64,000 bases of DNA from Clostridiaceae bacterium (GCA_019391515.1 JAHXQP010000030.1:1-64000); one strand, 5' to 3'; positions 36,700 to 45,797 are shown, counted from the stretch's first letter. Made by a program: numbers and translations. Notes: a model not told the origin generated them from the letters alone.

Positions 36700-38073
36700 A
36701 TGAATCGTTCAAAACAACTTGGTGAAAAAAACATTGGAGAATTACTCATAGAATTTTCTATTCCTGCCATTGTAGGTATGCTAGTAAATGCCCTATATAA
36801 TATAGTAGATAGAATATTTATCGGTAGAGGAGTAGGTCGTCTAGGGATTGCAGGAATATTTGTAGGATACCCTATTTCTTTAATACTTATGGCCTTTGGA
36901 ATGCTTATTGGGCTCGGAGGAAATGCATTAGTTTCTATAAGGCTAGGACAGAAAAAAGAGAAAGAAGCTGAAGAAATCCTTGGAAATTCATTCACTTTAT
37001 TACTTTTAATTTCCGTAGGTGTTGGTATATTAGGCCTCTTAACTTTAGAACCACTTCTAAAAGCTTTTGGTGCTAGTGAAACTATTCTTCCTTATTCTGT
37101 AGATTATATGAAAATCATTTTATTTGGGGCACCATTACAAGCTATAGGGTTTGGACTAAATAACTTTATTAGAGGAGAAGGAAATCCTAAAATGGCAATG
37201 GGGACTATGCTTATAGGTGCCATATTAAATACTGTATTAGATCCTATATTTATATTCATATTTAATATGGGAATCAAAGGAGCTGCCCTTGCAACTATTA
37301 TATCTCAAGGAGCTTCTAGTATATGGGTTTTAAGTTACTTTTTCAAAGGTAAGGGTCTTCTTACATTAAAAAGTGAAAATTTGAAATTAAAAAAATCTAT
37401 AATAAAAGAAATAATCTCTATTGGATTAGCTCCATTTAGTATGCAAATTGCAGCAAGTATGGTAACTGTTCTTTTAAATAACAATCTTAAAAACTATGGA
37501 GGAGATATAGCTACATCCAGTATGGCAGTTATAAATAGTATTACTATGCTAGTACTTATGCCTATATTCGGAATCAACCAAGGAGCTCAACCTATTATAG
37601 GATATAACTATGGTGCAAAAAAATACGATAGGGTAAAAGAAACTTTAAAATTGGCTATTCTATTTGCAACAATCATAGTAACTATAGGATTTATATTTAC
37701 TCAAACAATTCCTGAAAAACTAATAGCTCTATTTGGTAAAGATGAAAAAGAATTGATTCAAGTAGCTTCTAGAGCTATGAGAATTAATCTATCTATGTTA
37801 CCCATAATAGGATTTCAAGTCATAAGTGCTAATTATTTTCAGGCTATAGGCAAGCCAAAACAGGCTATGTTTCTAAGCCTATCAAGACAAGTATTAGTTC
37901 TTATACCAGCTTTAATAATACTTCCAAGAATTTTTCAATTAACTGGAGTTTGGCTAGCCGGTCCCGTATCCGATATAATCGCTTCTATAATTACAGCCCA
38001 ATTTCTTATCAAAGACTTAAAACACTTAGGAAAAGAATCTACTAATGCAAAACCTAGAATAAATGAAAATTAA
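36700..38073 (+). CDS. MATE family multidrug/Na+ efflux transporter
   Basis: A 457-residue membrane protein with about 12 hydrophobic segments and the MATE hallmarks. These are IPAIVGMLVNALYNIVDRIF near the N-terminus, GIGALAxxG-like region LILMAFGMLIGLGGNAL, and the second-half repeat MPIFGINQGAQPIIGYNYGA. It exports cationic drugs or other solutes in exchange for Na+ or H+. Related to the MepA group by its N-terminus; the substrate is unknown. SD AAGGAGG precedes ATG. It sits alone, bounded by terminators on both sides. Confidence 0.92.
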   Translation: MNRSKQLGEKNIGELLIEFSIPAIVGMLVNALYNIVDRIFIGRGVGRLGIAGIFVGYPISLILMAFGMLIGLGGNALVSIRLGQKKEKEAEEILGNSFTLLLLISVGVGILGLLTLEPLLKAFGASETILPYSVDYMKIILFGAPLQAIGFGLNNFIRGEGNPKMAMGTMLIGAILNTVLDPIFIFIFNMGIKGAALATIISQGASSIWVLSYFFKGKGLLTLKSENLKLKKSIIKEIISIGLAPFSMQIAASMVTVLLNNNLKNYGGDIATSSMAVINSITMLVLMPIFGINQGAQPIIGYNYGAKKYDRVKETLKLAILFATIIVTIGFIFTQTIPEKLIALFGKDEKELIQVASRAMRINLSMLPIIGFQVISANYFQAIGKPKQAMFLSLSRQVLVLIPALIILPRIFQLTGVWLAGPVSDIIASIITAQFLIKDLKHLGKESTNAKPRINEN

Positions 38074-38108
38074 AAGCTAATATAAGTTCTCCACTTATAT
38101 TAGCTTTT
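38072..38108. terminator. Bidirectional terminator between the MATE and Nudix genes
   Basis: AAAAGCTAATATAAGT / ACTTATATTAGCTTTT with a 5-nt loop, between two convergent genes. It overlaps the Nudix stop codon region. Confidence 0.8.
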
Positions 38109-38714
38109 AATTATGTCTATAAAGTTTTTAGTTATCTTTGCAGTCATTCCCCATATAATATAATCATTATATTCATAGAAATAAACTGAATACTTACCTT
38201 TGTCCCAATAATAGCCTTTGCCATTTGGAATCTTATCATAAGGAAAATCTTCCCCAATAACAGCTTCTAAATCTATATAATGAACTTTAGGTTCTGTTTC
38301 AATGAAAAAATTAATTGGTACAGTAAAAATATGATCAACTTCATCTTTACTATAGTCAATATATTCATACCTTACATTTTTTAAAACTCCTAAAAAGGGA
38401 TATATGGAAATATTTGCATGGGATATTAAATAATCCAACTCACCTATAACATTAATATTTTTAGCCTTTATATTAAGCTCTTCACAAGTTTCTCTTACGG
38501 CAGCTTCTCTGAATGTTTCACCATACTCCACTCTTCCTCCTGGAAAAGAAATCTCTCCTGGCTGTCTTTTTAAATTCTTAGCCCTTATCTCATAAACTAA
38601 TTCTAATTGTCCATTTCTTTCTATAATTGGAACTAGAACTCCATAATTATACATTATATCTAATGGTTTAGACCTTCTATATTCAAACTTTCGTTTAATT
38701 TTTTCTAGTCTCAT
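38100..38714 (-). CDS. Nudix hydrolase, coenzyme A pyrophosphatase-like
   Basis: A 204-residue Nudix enzyme. The Nudix box runs from Gly60 to Ile82 (GRVEYGETFREAAVRETCEE), with the metal-binding R74-E75...E78-E79. The preceding RAKNLKRQPGEISFPGG is the extra motif of the CoA/NUDT7-8 subgroup (UPF0035). Such enzymes cut CoA to 4'-phosphopantetheine and adenosine 3',5'-bisphosphate. It is convergent with the MATE gene. Confidence 0.88.
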   Translation of the reverse strand: MRLEKIKRKFEYRRSKPLDIMYNYGVLVPIIERNGQLELVYEIRAKNLKRQPGEISFPGGRVEYGETFREAAVRETCEELNIKAKNINVIGELDYLISHANISIYPFLGVLKNVRYEYIDYSKDEVDHIFTVPINFFIETEPKVHYIDLEAVIGEDFPYDKIPNGKGYYWDKGKYSVYFYEYNDYIIWGMTAKITKNFIDIIKS

Positions 38715-38831
38715 TAATTAATACACCTCTAATTAATATTTTCATATAATCCTACTATAATATTCCTAAGTTTAAGTATATATAAGTTTTACTTATATAT
38801 CAATTATAGTTATAATTTTAAAATCTCAATA

Positions 38832-38863
38832 AAACTAAGCGGTCAGTTTTGACCGCTTAGTTT
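38832..38863 (-). terminator. Terminator of the peroxiredoxin gene
   Basis: AAACTAAGCGGTCA / TGACCGCTTAGTTT with a 4-nt loop. The T tract on the minus strand is short (TTTTATT). Confidence 0.85.
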
Positions 38864-38892
38864 AAATTTGTAATTGTTATAATCTATTTGAT

Positions 38893-39420
38893 CTATCCTT
38901 CTAATAAATCTTCTCCCTCATTCCAACCTATTGGACAAAGTCCACCAGTTTGTAAAGCTTTAAGAACCCTTAATGTTTCATCTACGCTTCTACCAACATT
39001 AAGATCATGTACAACAGAATAGCGAACCACTCCTTCAGGATCTATTATAAATAATCCTCTAAGAGCTACACCATTTTCTTCAATTAAAATCCCAAAATCT
39101 TTAGCTACTTTTTTAGTCATATCTGCAGCTATAGGGAATTTAACTTTTCCTAAATCCCCTTTTATCCAAGCCTTATGTGAATGTTCACTATCCACACTTA
39201 CTGCTAAAACTTCCGCTCCTGCTTTTTTAAAATCTTCATATCTATCACTATAGCCTGTGATTTCAGTTGGACAAACAAATGTAAAATCTGCTGGATAAAA
39301 GAACATTACAAGCCATTTTCCTTTATAATCATCTAGGCTAACAGTGATAAACTCTTCACCATCACCTGTAACAGCATTCATTTTAAAATCTGGTGATTCC
39401 ATTCCTACTAATCTTTCCAT
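38893..39420 (-). CDS. Typical 2-Cys peroxiredoxin (AhpC/Prx1 type)
   Basis: A thiol peroxidase that reduces hydrogen peroxide and organic peroxides. The 175 residues have the peroxidatic site FYPADFTFVCPTE (Cys50), the HSHKAW motif, and a resolving cysteine near the C-terminus (GGLCPIGW, Cys162). The electron donor (AhpF or thioredoxin) is not in the window. SD AGGAGG precedes ATG, and the gene is monocistronic. It complements the superoxide reductase at 33688. Confidence 0.95.
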   Translation of the reverse strand: MERLVGMESPDFKMNAVTGDGEEFITVSLDDYKGKWLVMFFYPADFTFVCPTEITGYSDRYEDFKKAGAEVLAVSVDSEHSHKAWIKGDLGKVKFPIAADMTKKVAKDFGILIEENGVALRGLFIIDPEGVVRYSVVHDLNVGRSVDETLRVLKALQTGGLCPIGWNEGEDLLEG

Positions 39421-39539
39421 AATATATTAACCTCCTAATTTTTTCTTTATTTTGATGTTATTATATATATTCCCCTCTAAAATATGTTTTAAACAAAATT
39501 ATTATATGATAATCAATGTCACTAGCTTTTTTTGTATAA

Positions 39540-39580
39540 AAAACAGTCTTAACCATTTAAGACACTTGGTTAAGACTGTT
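39540..39580 (-). terminator. Terminator of the TetR-MMPL-repeat operon
   Basis: AACAGTCTTAACCA / TGGTTAAGACTGTT with an 11-nt loop and a T-run on the minus strand, 13 bp past the last stop. Confidence 0.88.
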
Positions 39581-39592
39581 TAAACTAATTAT

Positions 39593-41776
39593 TTATTTCT
39601 CTTTTTTGAACAAATTTTTAAGCCAATTAATAAATCCACCTTTTTCCTCTTTTTTATCTTCAATATCTAATTCTTCTTTTTTCTCTTCTCCCTTTATTTG
39701 TTCGGTCTTCATAACAAACTTAACACTGCTTTCCATTTCCTCGCTAGTACCTGTAAAACTGTTATATTCTTTTGATAGGTTAATAAGTTTGTCTTTAGTG
39801 TCCATTATTGTATCTATATCTAAATCACTTTCATCTATTCTTTTGCTAATTTCAGAAATTCCTTCTTTATGAAATTTCTTCATTCCTTCATCTAATTCTT
39901 TTGTACCATCTTTCAACTGATTAGAACCATCTTTCAGTTTCATACCACCATTTGAAAGTTCGTCTGTTCCTTTTGAAAGAGCATCTGCTCCAGTATAAAG
40001 TTGACCTGCTCCATTATCTAATTGGCCTAAGCCATTAGTTAACTTACCTGCTCCATTTGATAATTCTTTTGAACCATTTGAAAGTTGTTTTGTACCATTA
40101 TTTGCCTGACTTGCACCTTCATTTAATTCAATTGAACCTTTAGCTAACTGTTCTCCACCTTCATTAAGTTTACTTGTAGCTCTGCTCAATTCTTTACTTC
40201 CAGTGTTAAGTTGACTAATTCCCCCTGATATTTGTTTTTGTCCTTTATTCACTTCTCCTAATCCAGTACTTAATTGTTCTGAAGCTGCTTGAGCTTGTTT
40301 TATACCTTTCTCTACTTCTTCAACACCAACTATAAGTTGATTACTAGAATCTTTTAACCCTTCTAGTGCCATTCTTTGTTTTTGTAAACCTTCACCAATC
40401 TTTTCTGCAATACCAGAAACCCCTGGTGCTTTTTTAAGTCCTTCTACTGCTGTATCTAAACCATCCATACCTTCTAACAACATTTCTATTACTTTTAATT
40501 CTTTTTGTTTTCCTGCCTTGATTTTTTCCAATCCTTCGGCAGCATTACCTAAACCATTTGTTAAATCTTCTTGACCCTTTTGAATTTTAGCTGTGTTGTC
40601 TACTACACCCTTCATACCATCATCTAATTTTTTAGTTTGTTCAGGCATCCCCTTTACTTTTCCATCTAATTGGTTAAGGCCATTTGACAGCTGATTAACA
40701 CCTTTACGATTCTTTTTAGTACCATCCGCTAATTGTTGAGTTCCCTTTCCTAATTTATCGGCACCTTGAGCTAAAGCTCCTGCTCCCTTATTTATTTCTT
40801 GACTTCCTTTGTATGAAGCATCTACTCCATCTTTTAGCTGTTTTGTTCCATCTTTTAAAACACTAGCTCCAGTATTTACTTTTCCTACTCCATTTACAAA
40901 CTCATCTATGCCACCACTTAAACTTATCTGTCCTTCGTAAAGTTTACCTGTAGCTTCACTTAGTTTTTCACTAGCTTCTTTAATTTTTTCTATTCCATCT
41001 ATCAATTCATCTAAATCTTCTGTGCCACTTATATCATCTATTTCTGGAATCTCACTAGTAGTTGTAATAACTATTGGACTCATTTCAAAATCTGTAACAT
41101 CTGCCTTTACTTCTAAGGAATCCGGGATATCTATGTCACCTTTATTAATATTTAAACTTTCTTTAACTCCTGGTAATGCTACATAAGTTATTACTTGATT
41201 GTTCCCATCAGAAACTAATTTCCCACTATTTATATTTACATTTTTAAATTTATCTAATGGCATGTTCATTACTGCTACTGTGACAAAAGGAGTATATAAT
41301 GTCTTTTGTTTTCCATTCTTCATGCTTATAACATGGCTATCTTTATTTTTAACTTCTAAATTTATTTTAATTCTTCCTGATTTACCTGCTATATCTTTAG
41401 GATCTACTTCTTTATCATTTAAATAGTATTTAACTTCTACATCTATTGGTAAATCTTTATTAGATTTTCCTTGATAGAATATATCCTTCTCATCAGTTTC
41501 CCATATTATTTTATCTCCATCTATCTTTGGCTCTTCTTCACCTTTTACGTTTTTTATTTCTTTTAAAATACTTTCATCTTTTACTTTTCCTAAAGATGTA
41601 TCTGAATGAAGCCATATACTAGATGTTTTCTCCATAGGAACCCCTTTTTCATCTAAATTTACATAAACAGTTTCTTCTTTTGACACTTTTCCACTTGCAA
41701 AGGAAAAACTAGGTATTATCATAGCAAGAACTATTGCTAAACTTAATGTTTTTGTAATTTTATTATTTGTTTTCAT
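39593..41776 (-). CDS. Secreted protein with Leu/Gly heptad repeats (YhgE/Pip-like repeat region)
   Basis: A 727-residue exported protein with a signal peptide (about 1-28, ends FSFASG), a beta-rich N-terminal domain (30-250), and from about 255 to 640 dozens of LxxGxxxL-type heptads such as QLADGTKKNRKGVNQLSNGL. Repeats of this type occur in YhgE/Pip-family proteins and in proteins encoded beside MMPL transporters. There is no large C-terminal membrane domain as in YhgE; the end is a charged stretch plus an amphipathic tail (INWLKNLFKKEK). The gene overlaps MMPL by 14 bp, so the two are coupled. A role as periplasmic-side partner of the transporter is inferred. Confidence 0.8.
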   Translation of the reverse strand: MKTNNKITKTLSLAIVLAMIIPSFSFASGKVSKEETVYVNLDEKGVPMEKTSSIWLHSDTSLGKVKDESILKEIKNVKGEEEPKIDGDKIIWETDEKDIFYQGKSNKDLPIDVEVKYYLNDKEVDPKDIAGKSGRIKINLEVKNKDSHVISMKNGKQKTLYTPFVTVAVMNMPLDKFKNVNINSGKLVSDGNNQVITYVALPGVKESLNINKGDIDIPDSLEVKADVTDFEMSPIVITTTSEIPEIDDISGTEDLDELIDGIEKIKEASEKLSEATGKLYEGQISLSGGIDEFVNGVGKVNTGASVLKDGTKQLKDGVDASYKGSQEINKGAGALAQGADKLGKGTQQLADGTKKNRKGVNQLSNGLNQLDGKVKGMPEQTKKLDDGMKGVVDNTAKIQKGQEDLTNGLGNAAEGLEKIKAGKQKELKVIEMLLEGMDGLDTAVEGLKKAPGVSGIAEKIGEGLQKQRMALEGLKDSSNQLIVGVEEVEKGIKQAQAASEQLSTGLGEVNKGQKQISGGISQLNTGSKELSRATSKLNEGGEQLAKGSIELNEGASQANNGTKQLSNGSKELSNGAGKLTNGLGQLDNGAGQLYTGADALSKGTDELSNGGMKLKDGSNQLKDGTKELDEGMKKFHKEGISEISKRIDESDLDIDTIMDTKDKLINLSKEYNSFTGTSEEMESSVKFVMKTEQIKGEEKKEELDIEDKKEEKGGFINWLKNLFKKEK

Positions 41777-43871
41777 ATATAATCCTTCCTTTCTCTACTG
41801 TATCTCCAGTACTTCTACCCCAATTTTTAGATGTTCTTCTTATTAGACCTTCACTTGCCAATAGCACTCCTGGCAATATAAATAAAATAACTCCTGTACT
41901 TATCAAAGCTCCTCTAGCTATCATACCACTCAAACTTTTCACTATTTCCATATCTGAAATAACTGCTACTCCAACTGTAGAACCAAAGAAAGTTAATCCA
42001 CTGGTAAATATAGATTTAGAGGATTCTCGTACTGAGATTTCCATAGCTTCAAATTTATTATGACCATTTCTTATTTCTTCTCTAAATCTAGTTGTTAAAA
42101 GTATTGCATAGTCAACTGTAGCTCCTAGTTGAATTGAGCCAATAACTATAGATGAAATAAAAGGTATTGAGTTATTCATATAGTAAGGTACAGCCATATT
42201 TATAAATATAGCTAACTCTATTACCAATACTAGAAATAATGGAATAGATATAGATGTAAACACTATAAGTATAATGCAAAATACAGCCAATATAGATATA
42301 ACATTTACACGTTTAAAATCTTCATCTGCAATGCTGACTAAATCTTTTGTCAGTACCCCTTCACCTGTAACCATAGTTCTACTATCATATTTTTTAGTTA
42401 TTTCATGAATAGCAGCTACTTGAGCATTTTCTTCATCCGTTGCTGCTTTGAAACTAGAATTTACAAGAATTAATTTATATCCTCCCTGTTCAAATTTATC
42501 TTTTACTTCTTTTGGAATGAAATTATCTGGAATACCTGGGCCAACAAATTTGTCATAACTTATGACTTTTTCTATACCTTCTAACTTTTCAATGTCATCT
42601 ACCATACCTTTTATTTTATAGCTTGGCATATCACTAGGCACTAAAATCATATGAGTAGTCATCATATTGTACTCATTTTTTAATTTAGAAAATCCTACTA
42701 TAGAGTCCATATCCCTTGGCAAAGACTCATCTAAGTTATAATAGACTTCATTGTTTCTCTCACCATAGAATGCAGGCAAGAATATCAGTAAAGCTATTAT
42801 GATAAATAGTTTATAATGCTTGGTTACAAGTTTAGACAACCCATTAAACTCTGGAAGTAAAGTCTTATGGCTAAATCTATGAATTGCCTTGTCAAATACT
42901 AACATTAATGCTGGCAATACTGTTAAAACTGATATAACTCCTAAAAAAACTCCTTTAGCCATTACAAGGCCAATATCTTTCCCTATGGTAAGCTCCATAA
43001 ATGCTATTGCTAAAAAACCTGCTATAGTAGTTAAGGAACTTCCCATTATAGAAGCTGCGGTTTTTTCAATAGCATTAGCCATAGCTTGATTTTTGTCATC
43101 TATTTTTCTACTTTCTTCTTCAAATCTATGAAGCAAGAATATAGAATAATCCATCGTAACCCCTAATTGTAGTACAGCAGCTAATGATTTAGTTATATAG
43201 GATATTTCCCCAAATATAATATTGGTTCCAAAGTTGTACATTATGGCATACCCAATACTTACAAGTATTATAAAAGGTACTATTGTTGATTCTAATGTTA
43301 GAGTCAATACTAATACAGCTAATGCAACTGCTAATCCCACATATATTGGTGTTTGCTTGTCGGCTAATTCTACTGTATCTTTAAGTACTGCAGCCATTCC
43401 ACTTAAAAAGCATTGTTTATTTAATACTCCTCTTATTTCAGTTATAGCGTCTTGGGTAATATCTGATGAAGACTCATTACCAAATTGAATCATTAATAAA
43501 GTGGAGTTTTCTCTATAGAATGTATCTTTTAGTTCTTCTGGTAATGCTTCTTTGGGTATAGCAGTATCTACAAAATCATCTACCCATATAATCTTTTCCA
43601 CACCTTCTATATCAGATATTTTATCTTTAATCTTTGCTACATCTTTTTCTTCCATATTCTCTATAACAAGAAAAGACGTAGATGAATTTTCAAATACATC
43701 GTTTAATATTTCCTGTCCTTTTACGGATTCTAATTTTTTCGGTAAATAGGTCAAAATATCATAGTTTATCTTTGTCTTAATCATTCCATAAAAGGATGGC
43801 AAAAGTAAAAATGTTGCAATTAGTAGGACTAATTTTCTATGTTTTGCTATAAAATGTCCAAATTTATTCAT
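41763..43871 (-). CDS. MMPL/RND-family transporter
   Basis: A 702-residue membrane protein in two similar halves. Each has one membrane segment, an extracellular domain, then five segments. The halves carry the matching RND/MMPL motifs GVTMDYSIFLLHRFEEE and GATVDYAILLTTRFREE. MMPL proteins export lipids, lipopeptides or drugs using the proton gradient. The substrate here is unknown. ATG at 43869-43871 follows GGGAGATG; an ATG five codons upstream lies in the SD. It is in an operon with the TetR gene (18 bp upstream) and the overlapping heptad-repeat gene. Confidence 0.9.
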   Translation of the reverse strand: MNKFGHFIAKHRKLVLLIATFLLLPSFYGMIKTKINYDILTYLPKKLESVKGQEILNDVFENSSTSFLVIENMEEKDVAKIKDKISDIEGVEKIIWVDDFVDTAIPKEALPEELKDTFYRENSTLLMIQFGNESSSDITQDAITEIRGVLNKQCFLSGMAAVLKDTVELADKQTPIYVGLAVALAVLVLTLTLESTIVPFIILVSIGYAIMYNFGTNIIFGEISYITKSLAAVLQLGVTMDYSIFLLHRFEEESRKIDDKNQAMANAIEKTAASIMGSSLTTIAGFLAIAFMELTIGKDIGLVMAKGVFLGVISVLTVLPALMLVFDKAIHRFSHKTLLPEFNGLSKLVTKHYKLFIIIALLIFLPAFYGERNNEVYYNLDESLPRDMDSIVGFSKLKNEYNMMTTHMILVPSDMPSYKIKGMVDDIEKLEGIEKVISYDKFVGPGIPDNFIPKEVKDKFEQGGYKLILVNSSFKAATDEENAQVAAIHEITKKYDSRTMVTGEGVLTKDLVSIADEDFKRVNVISILAVFCIILIVFTSISIPLFLVLVIELAIFINMAVPYYMNNSIPFISSIVIGSIQLGATVDYAILLTTRFREEIRNGHNKFEAMEISVRESSKSIFTSGLTFFGSTVGVAVISDMEIVKSLSGMIARGALISTGVILFILPGVLLASEGLIRRTSKNWGRSTGDTVEKGRIIYENK

Positions 43872-43889
43872 TGAATCATCTCCCATATT

Positions 43890-44462
43890 TTATATTATTT
43901 TCTTTATAGTCTCAAAGAGTATAGGCTTCATCTCGTCTATATCTGTAGGCTCATTAAGTACAATGCAACTATAGCAAACTGAACCTGTTATCTCTATGAT
44001 CATAAAAAGTATTTTTTCTACCTCCTCTTCATCTAAATCTTTAAAGCCTTCTTCAAACATATAAAATATCTCATTTATTTCTTTATAATCTTTACATGCT
44101 TTTTTAATAACCCCCCAAGAAAGATTTTTGTAAATTAACTTTAATAATAATTTATTTTCTTTTAAGTATTCTATAATACAATCTATAAAGTAAAAAAGTT
44201 TCTCTTCAAAACTTAGAAATTGTGTTAAATTAGTTTTGTTAATAGCTAAACTTAGTATCTCAGTACTTTTGTCTAGAATTATTTTATCTAACACATCGTA
44301 TTTATCCTTAAAATAAAGATAAAAAGTTCCTTTTGCTACTCCTGCTTTTTTTACTATGTCACTAATTGCTGTATTATGAATGCCTTTTGTAGTAAATAAA
44401 TCATAGGCGGCAGCATAAAGAGAACTCTCTTTTTCTTTTTTATTCTTTTGTATTTTTGACAT
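43890..44462 (-). CDS. TetR/AcrR family repressor
   Basis: A 190-residue regulator. Residues about 10-60 form the TetR helix-turn-helix (ESSLYAAAYDLFTTKGIHNT, DIVKKAGVAKGTFYLYFKDK). The rest is a helical ligand-binding domain without recognised specificity. SD AAGGTGGT is 10 nt from ATG. It is the first gene of the TetR-MMPL-repeat operon, and two palindromic sites flank its own promoter, so it very likely represses its own operon and releases on binding an exported compound. Confidence 0.93.
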   Translation of the reverse strand: MSKIQKNKKEKESSLYAAAYDLFTTKGIHNTAISDIVKKAGVAKGTFYLYFKDKYDVLDKIILDKSTEILSLAINKTNLTQFLSFEEKLFYFIDCIIEYLKENKLLLKLIYKNLSWGVIKKACKDYKEINEIFYMFEEGFKDLDEEEVEKILFMIIEITGSVCYSCIVLNEPTDIDEMKPILFETIKKII

Positions 44463-44492
44463 TTATCTGCATACCACCTTTCAATAATAAAG

Positions 44493-44509
44493 AATGACCA
44501 ATAGTCATT
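44493..44509. promoter_or_regulatory. TetR operator O1
   Basis: AATGACCAATAGTCATT, a near-palindrome sharing AATGACCA with O2. It lies just downstream of the -10, near the transcription start. Confidence 0.7.
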
Positions 44510-44516
44510 ATTTATT

Positions 44517-44545
44517 ATTATAATATCATAATGACCATTGGTCAA
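44517..44545 (-). promoter_or_regulatory. Promoter of the TetR-MMPL-repeat operon
   Basis: TTGACC (44540-44545) and a perfect TATAAT (44517-44522) with exactly 17 bp between on the minus strand. The -35 lies inside operator O2. Confidence 0.85.
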
Positions 44546-44546
44546 C
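44530..44546. promoter_or_regulatory. TetR operator O2
   Basis: AATGACCATTGGTCAAC, with the perfect 13-bp palindrome TGACCATTGGTCA. It covers the -35. The centre lies 37 bp from O1. Confidence 0.75.
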
Positions 44547-44631
44547 TTTTTTATTCATTTTTTTATTAAGTTTTTTTAATTATTTCTTGATTATGTTAAG
44601 AAAAGGTTTTCTTATAGTTTATATTATTTTT

Positions 44632-44673
44632 AAAAAAGTTTTTTCTCATATTCTAATGAGAAAAAACTTTTTT
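44632..44673 (-). terminator. Terminator inside the 3' end of the GDT1/UPF0016 gene
   Basis: An 18-bp stem AAAAAAGTTTTTTCTCAT and its complement with a 6-nt loop. The 5' arm of the RNA hairpin is made of the last coding codons (KKVFSH), and the stop codon lies in the loop. Confidence 0.75.
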
Positions 44674-45771
44674 CTTAATCTTATATCCAATATCCTTATT
44701 TTCATTTTCTATATTTTTCATATAATCATATACATCCTTATTAAAAGGTATATATTTATCAAAAATTATTAACTCTAGGGCCTTCCTTGCTTCATTTACT
44801 ATAAATTTTTCATCAGGTTCTATTCCATACTTATTATAGTCTTCTATTATTAAACATAATGCATCTATTGCTTTATCAATATTAAAATCTTTATTTTTAA
44901 GTTTATAAAAATCTATTTCCTCATCTAAATAATAAATTTCTTTTTTTCTAGCTTCATCTAATATCTCTTTTGTAAATCCTATAATACACTTTCCTCCCAT
45001 ACAAGAGCCACATACTTTTTCTCCTAGACATATATTATCTACAGCTTCTTTAAGCTCTTGTGTCTGTATATACAATGTGGCAGCTACTTCCTTCATAACT
45101 GACTTTTGTCCAATTCTTCTCAAATATAATAGCTTTCTTACTAATACAAAGACTATTGTAGATATTACAATAAAGTAAATTATTATATTTGTATAGGTTA
45201 AATATCTTTGTGGCAACATTTGGAACAACTTTAAAGTACCAAATGTTAGAAAAACTAAAGATGAAATAATTTTAATTAAAATATCTGGTATTTTCTTACC
45301 TATTTTACTTCCAACAAAAATTCCTAGACCACTTGTTACTATCATTCCTAAAGTAGTACCAAATAAAATAAAAATAGGATAATTTCCTTCCGCAGCTAAA
45401 GTCATTGCAGTAAGTTGAGTTTTGTCTCCTAATTCTCCTACAAAAAATGCTACAGCCACAGTCATTATAGGCCCAAAACTTTTCTTATCAAAATGGTTTT
45501 CTTCATCTTCTTCACTTCTTAATGCTAAGATACCGAATATAACAAATAATGCCCCAGCCATAATTTGAACTAAATCTAATGGAATCAATTTAGAAAGATA
45601 CTTCCCCAAAATTATTGCCATTCCATGATTTAAAAAAACTCCAAATAGTACTCCAAGTAGTACCTCCCTCACTTTATACTGAGTAGCAAAAGTCATAGCT
45701 ATAATTTGAGTTTTATCCCCCATTTCAGCAACAAATATAAGAAAAAATGCTCTTAACAATTCTGTTAACAA
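44653..45771 (-). CDS. GDT1/UPF0016 family manganese/calcium exporter with C-terminal extension
   Basis: UPF0016 (TMEM165/GDT1) proteins are cation exporters; bacterial members export Mn2+. Two repeats carry the defining E-x-G-D-K-[ST] motifs, EMGDKTQ at 16-22 and ELGDKTQ at 113-119, within six predicted membrane segments (residues 1-215). Residues about 225-372 are an extra soluble, mostly helical domain with CLGEKVCGSCMGGKC, which I do not recognise. The start is TTG at 45769-45771, 8 nt from GGGAGG. A yybP-ykoY-type manganese riboswitch precedes it, matching the function. Confidence 0.9.
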   Translation of the reverse strand: MLTELLRAFFLIFVAEMGDKTQIIAMTFATQYKVREVLLGVLFGVFLNHGMAIILGKYLSKLIPLDLVQIMAGALFVIFGILALRSEEDEENHFDKKSFGPIMTVAVAFFVGELGDKTQLTAMTLAAEGNYPIFILFGTTLGMIVTSGLGIFVGSKIGKKIPDILIKIISSLVFLTFGTLKLFQMLPQRYLTYTNIIIYFIVISTIVFVLVRKLLYLRRIGQKSVMKEVAATLYIQTQELKEAVDNICLGEKVCGSCMGGKCIIGFTKEILDEARKKEIYYLDEEIDFYKLKNKDFNIDKAIDALCLIIEDYNKYGIEPDEKFIVNEARKALELIIFDKYIPFNKDVYDYMKNIENENKDIGYKIKKKVFSH

Positions 45772-45797
45772 GTAATTCTCCTCCCTTTCTCCTTCAT

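Noticed and set aside
39421-39540. A PerR or Fur box before the peroxiredoxin gene
   Set aside because: ATTATTATATGATAAT is AT-rich and partly symmetric but matches the PerR 7-1-7 pattern poorly.
39593-41776. Tandem DNA repeats or a CRISPR array
   Set aside because: The periodicity is a protein heptad (LxxGxxx) with varying codons inside one long open frame; there are no identical repeats with unique spacers.
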